From: Plectonema cf. radiosum LEGE 06105 | Lineage (GTDB): Bacteria; Cyanobacteriota; Cyanobacteriia; Cyanobacteriales; Nostocaceae | DNA length: 33,957 bases | Reading direction: 5' to 3' | Assembly: GCF_015207665.1 (NCBI RefSeq) | Contig: NZ_JADEWL010000073.1 | Coordinates: forward strand, 1-33,957 | In this document: piece by piece, positions 32,182-33,957 of the stretch | Position numbering within the stretch: position 1 is the first letter of the stretch | How the letters are laid out: the number at the start of each line of letters is the position of its first letter | Notes under the pieces: generated by a model | What the model was told of the DNA's origin: nothing | The model's input: only the letters and a program-made list of their open reading frames with translations | Database searches by the model: none | Position numbers and translations under genes: made by a program

Positions 32182-32973
32182 ATGTTTACTGCACGTCGCC
32201 GGTGGGAGCGTAAAGGGTTACAGTTAGGGTTATTGGTGTTAGTGGTTGGTGGAGTTTTCATAGTCCGCCAAACTCAAGGTGAACTTTTGGCTGAGTTGTA
32301 CAATGGTATTACTCGTCCCCTTGAGGTGTTTCAAAGCGAGCCGAATCAACAACAATATCTCAAAGACGCTAAAGTACAAGAACTGCAAGCCAAAATAACT
32401 GAATTAGAAAGCCAGAATCAAAATCTCAAGGCTTTATTAAAATATGTAGAAAAAGAACCAAAAGATGTACCTACAATTCCGGCTCGCGTGGTTGGACGTA
32501 GTGCAGACAATTGGTGGCAACAGGTAAGTTTGAATCGCGGTAGCCTTGCAGGAATTCAGGAAGGTTATGTAGTGAAGGCTGAAGGTGGTTTGGTTGGTTT
32601 GATAGATAACGTAACTTCCAACACTAGCCGCGTTTTGTTAATTAGCGACATGACTTCACAAGTAGGTGTAAATATCAGCCGTACTGGAGCCAAAGGTATT
32701 TTACGAGGAGATGGTTCTGCTGATGCGGTATTAGAATTTTACGAAAAAGTACCAAATGTCAAACCGGGGGATGTAGTTTCTACATCAACTTATAGTTCTA
32801 AATTTCCCTCCGGTGTACCTATAGGCAAAATAAAATCATTAGATTTAAAAAGACTTCCCGCGTCAGTTGCCACAGTCGAGCTTTTCCCTCCAATTCGTTC
32901 TCTTGACTGGGTAACAGTTAATCCTAAACCACCCGTCGTCCCAGCACCCGAAAACAAAGATACACAGAAATAA
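32182..32973 (+). CDS. mreC: Rod-shape-determining protein MreC
   Basis: A 263-residue bitopic protein that links MreB to the periplasmic wall synthases. A basic cytoplasmic start (MFTARRRWERKG) precedes one transmembrane helix (about 12-29) and a coiled coil (about 58-92, with VQELQAKITELESQNQNLKA). The beta-barrel core follows, with ARVVGRSADNWWQQVSLNRG and RVLLISDMTSQVGV. It ends with a short Pro-rich tail. Length is normal. It lies 120 bp after mreB and 23 bp before mreD, so one transcript is likely. Confidence 0.95.
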   Translation: MFTARRRWERKGLQLGLLVLVVGGVFIVRQTQGELLAELYNGITRPLEVFQSEPNQQQYLKDAKVQELQAKITELESQNQNLKALLKYVEKEPKDVPTIPARVVGRSADNWWQQVSLNRGSLAGIQEGYVVKAEGGLVGLIDNVTSNTSRVLLISDMTSQVGVNISRTGAKGILRGDGSADAVLEFYEKVPNVKPGDVVSTSTYSSKFPSGVPIGKIKSLDLKRLPASVATVELFPPIRSLDWVTVNPKPPVVPAPENKDTQK

Positions 32974-32996
32974 TTTCACAGCAAGGCTACAGTTCA

Positions 32997-33743
32997 ATGA
33001 ATATTCCCAAACTTCGGGTGAGGAACAAGCAAACTTCTGGGCAACCTTCATTTCGGGCTAGGAGGAAGCAAACTTCTGGACAACCTCCATTTCGCTCTAG
33101 GAGGAAGCACAATTCTGGTCAACCTTCATTTCGGACTAGAAATAAGCAAACTTCTGGACAACCTCCATCCCGACGCAAAAAACCCAATAAGCCCATTAAA
33201 CCTCTCTCTCGTTGGCATCCCAATGTACGCCAAATTGCAGATTGGGCGGTAATTAGTGGGTCTGTATTATTATGTTTATTTCTGTTACCAAATCGCTTTC
33301 CCGGTATGGAATTGGTGGGAATTACGGCTAACTGGTTGTTAATTTGGGTTGTGGCTTGGAGTGTCAAGCGTTCGGCTTTTCAAGGTGCTTTTGCTGGTAT
33401 CGTTTTAGGGTTGCTTCAAGATGCAATGACTTCACCTCAGCCAACTCATGCTTTAAGTTTGGGCGTTGTCGGTTTTCTCATTGGCTTGTTTCAGAAACAA
33501 CGTTTTATTCAAGAAGATTTTATTTCTATTGCCTTAATTGTCTTCTTGATGGCTATTTTATCGGATACGATTTTCGCCTTACAGATTATTGCCCACGGTA
33601 CTGCTAATTCAGATGTTATTTGGGCATATTACAAAAAAGTAACTCTTGCTTCCGCTATTCTTAGCAGTCTTTGGGCTCCGGTGGTTTATTATCCCTTAAA
33701 TCGTTGGTGGCAACAGTTGAAGTTAGCCGAACAATCATCTTGA
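32997..33743 (+). CDS. mreD: Rod-shape-determining protein MreD with a repeated basic N-terminal extension
   Basis: A 248-residue membrane protein. Residues about 75-240 are the MreD part, with five or six helices (for example IADWAVISGSVLLCLFLL, ANWLLIWVVAW, and FISIALIVFLMAILSDTIF). MreD works with MreB and MreC in wall elongation. The first 70 or so residues are unusual. They hold four 13-residue repeats of the form (N/R)K(Q/H)(T/N)SGQP(S/P)FR(A/S/T)R at residues 10-22, 23-35, 36-48 and 49-61, followed by KKPNKPIKPL. The extension is rich in Arg and Lys and should be cytoplasmic. Usual bacterial MreD proteins are about 160-190 residues and begin near the first helix. AAGG lies 10 nt before the ATG, which supports this start. 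Confidence 0.9.
   Translation: MNIPKLRVRNKQTSGQPSFRARRKQTSGQPPFRSRRKHNSGQPSFRTRNKQTSGQPPSRRKKPNKPIKPLSRWHPNVRQIADWAVISGSVLLCLFLLPNRFPGMELVGITANWLLIWVVAWSVKRSAFQGAFAGIVLGLLQDAMTSPQPTHALSLGVVGFLIGLFQKQRFIQEDFISIALIVFLMAILSDTIFALQIIAHGTANSDVIWAYYKKVTLASAILSSLWAPVVYYPLNRWWQQLKLAEQSS
33024..33179 (+). repeat. 39-bp in-frame tandem repeat, four copies, within mreD
   Basis: Units at 33024-33062, 33063-33101, 33102-33140 and 33141-33179 share AAGCAAACTTCTGG and CAACCTYCATTTCG blocks. The copies differ at scattered bases but stay in frame; the fourth is the most diverged at its end. Confidence 0.9.
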
Positions 33744-33746
33744 TGG

Positions 33747-33914
33747 AAGTTAGGAGTTTGGAGTTTGGAGTTAGGAGTTAGGAGTGAGGAGTTAGGAGTT
33801 TTGAGTTAAGAGTTAGGAGTTAGGAGTTAGGAGTTAGGAGTTAGGAGTTAGGAGTGAGGAGTGAGGAGTTAGGAGTGAGGAGTGAGGAGTTAGGAGTGAG
33901 GAGTGAGGAGTTTT
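33747..33914. repeat. Long heptamer tandem repeat (GGAGTTA/GGAGTGA type)
   Basis: About 23 units of 7 bp begin 4 bp after the mreD stop. GGAGTTA, GGAGTGA and GGAGTTT variants alternate. It is the longest array in the window. Confidence 0.92.
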
Positions 33915-33931
33915 GAGTAAGAACTAAGAAT

Positions 33932-33957
33932 TTATTACTTATTACTTATTACTTAGC
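33932..33957. repeat. Heptamer tandem repeat (TTATTAC type), cut by the window end
   Basis: Three exact TTATTAC units plus a partial one, in a second unit type directly after the GGAGTTA array. Confidence 0.85.

Noticed and set aside
33747-33957. Possible CRISPR array because of many direct repeats
   Set aside because: The units are 7 bp with no spacers; this is a simple tandem repeat. No cas gene is nearby.

Overview
The window is chromosomal DNA from a filamentous, probably heterocyst-forming cyanobacterium. The evidence is photosystem I genes in the order psaF-psaJ-psaL, a hetZ-patU pair, a cyanobacterial Tic22, two tandem AMIN/amidase_3 (AmiC-type) genes, more than ten HIP1 octamers (GCGATCGC), and many 7-bp tandem repeats (STRRs) in intergenic DNA. 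From memory, the gene content and order largely match a block of the Nostoc sp. PCC 7120 chromosome (the alr0085-alr0118 region). I could not check this. I see no phage, transposase, CRISPR array or defence island; this is core genome with variable spacers.

Layout. 1-2440: a two-helix membrane protein, a short GNAT acetyltransferase and a degenerate histidine kinase, with a candidate small RNA and a repeat pair between them. 2439-4924 (minus): tic22, prmC and tsaC. 4925-6637: an AT-rich gap, tRNA-Pro(UGG) and a second GNAT of the Ycf52/NSI/SNAT type. 6928-8750 (plus): a tandem ACT-like protein and an alpha/beta hydrolase. 8824-11810: tsaD (minus), diverging from psaF-psaJ-psaL. 12110-13275 (minus): remA then gmk. 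13783-16095 (minus): a large TgpA-like membrane protein whose transglutaminase domain appears to have lost its catalytic Cys and His. 16341-19231: patU and hetZ (minus, overlapping by 8 bp), diverging from a conserved hypothetical. 19383-22659: a solanesyl-diphosphate-synthase-type gene and murI (both minus), with a 1.4-kb gap between them that holds structured DNA and a probable 52-residue membrane protein on the plus strand. 23044-27946 (minus): two paralogous amidases. 28937-30684: an EVE-domain protein, a SIMPL-domain protein and a short SSB. 31018-33743 (plus): mreB-mreC-mreD.

How the genes fit together. Much of the right half concerns the cell wall and multicellularity. MurI supplies D-glutamate, MreBCD directs wall elongation, AmiC-type amidases perforate septal peptidoglycan in filamentous relatives, and HetZ/PatU control differentiation and pattern. 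The left half carries translation quality genes (TsaC and TsaD for t6A, PrmC for release factors, tRNA-Pro) and photosynthesis genes.

I found no convincing new multi-gene system. The best leads are: a four-copy 13-residue basic repeat at the N-terminus of MreD; the apparently inactivated transglutaminase; the small ORFs with a structured leader at 21170-21762; a candidate sRNA at about 480-561; and a 19-bp palindrome in the SIMPL-gene promoter.
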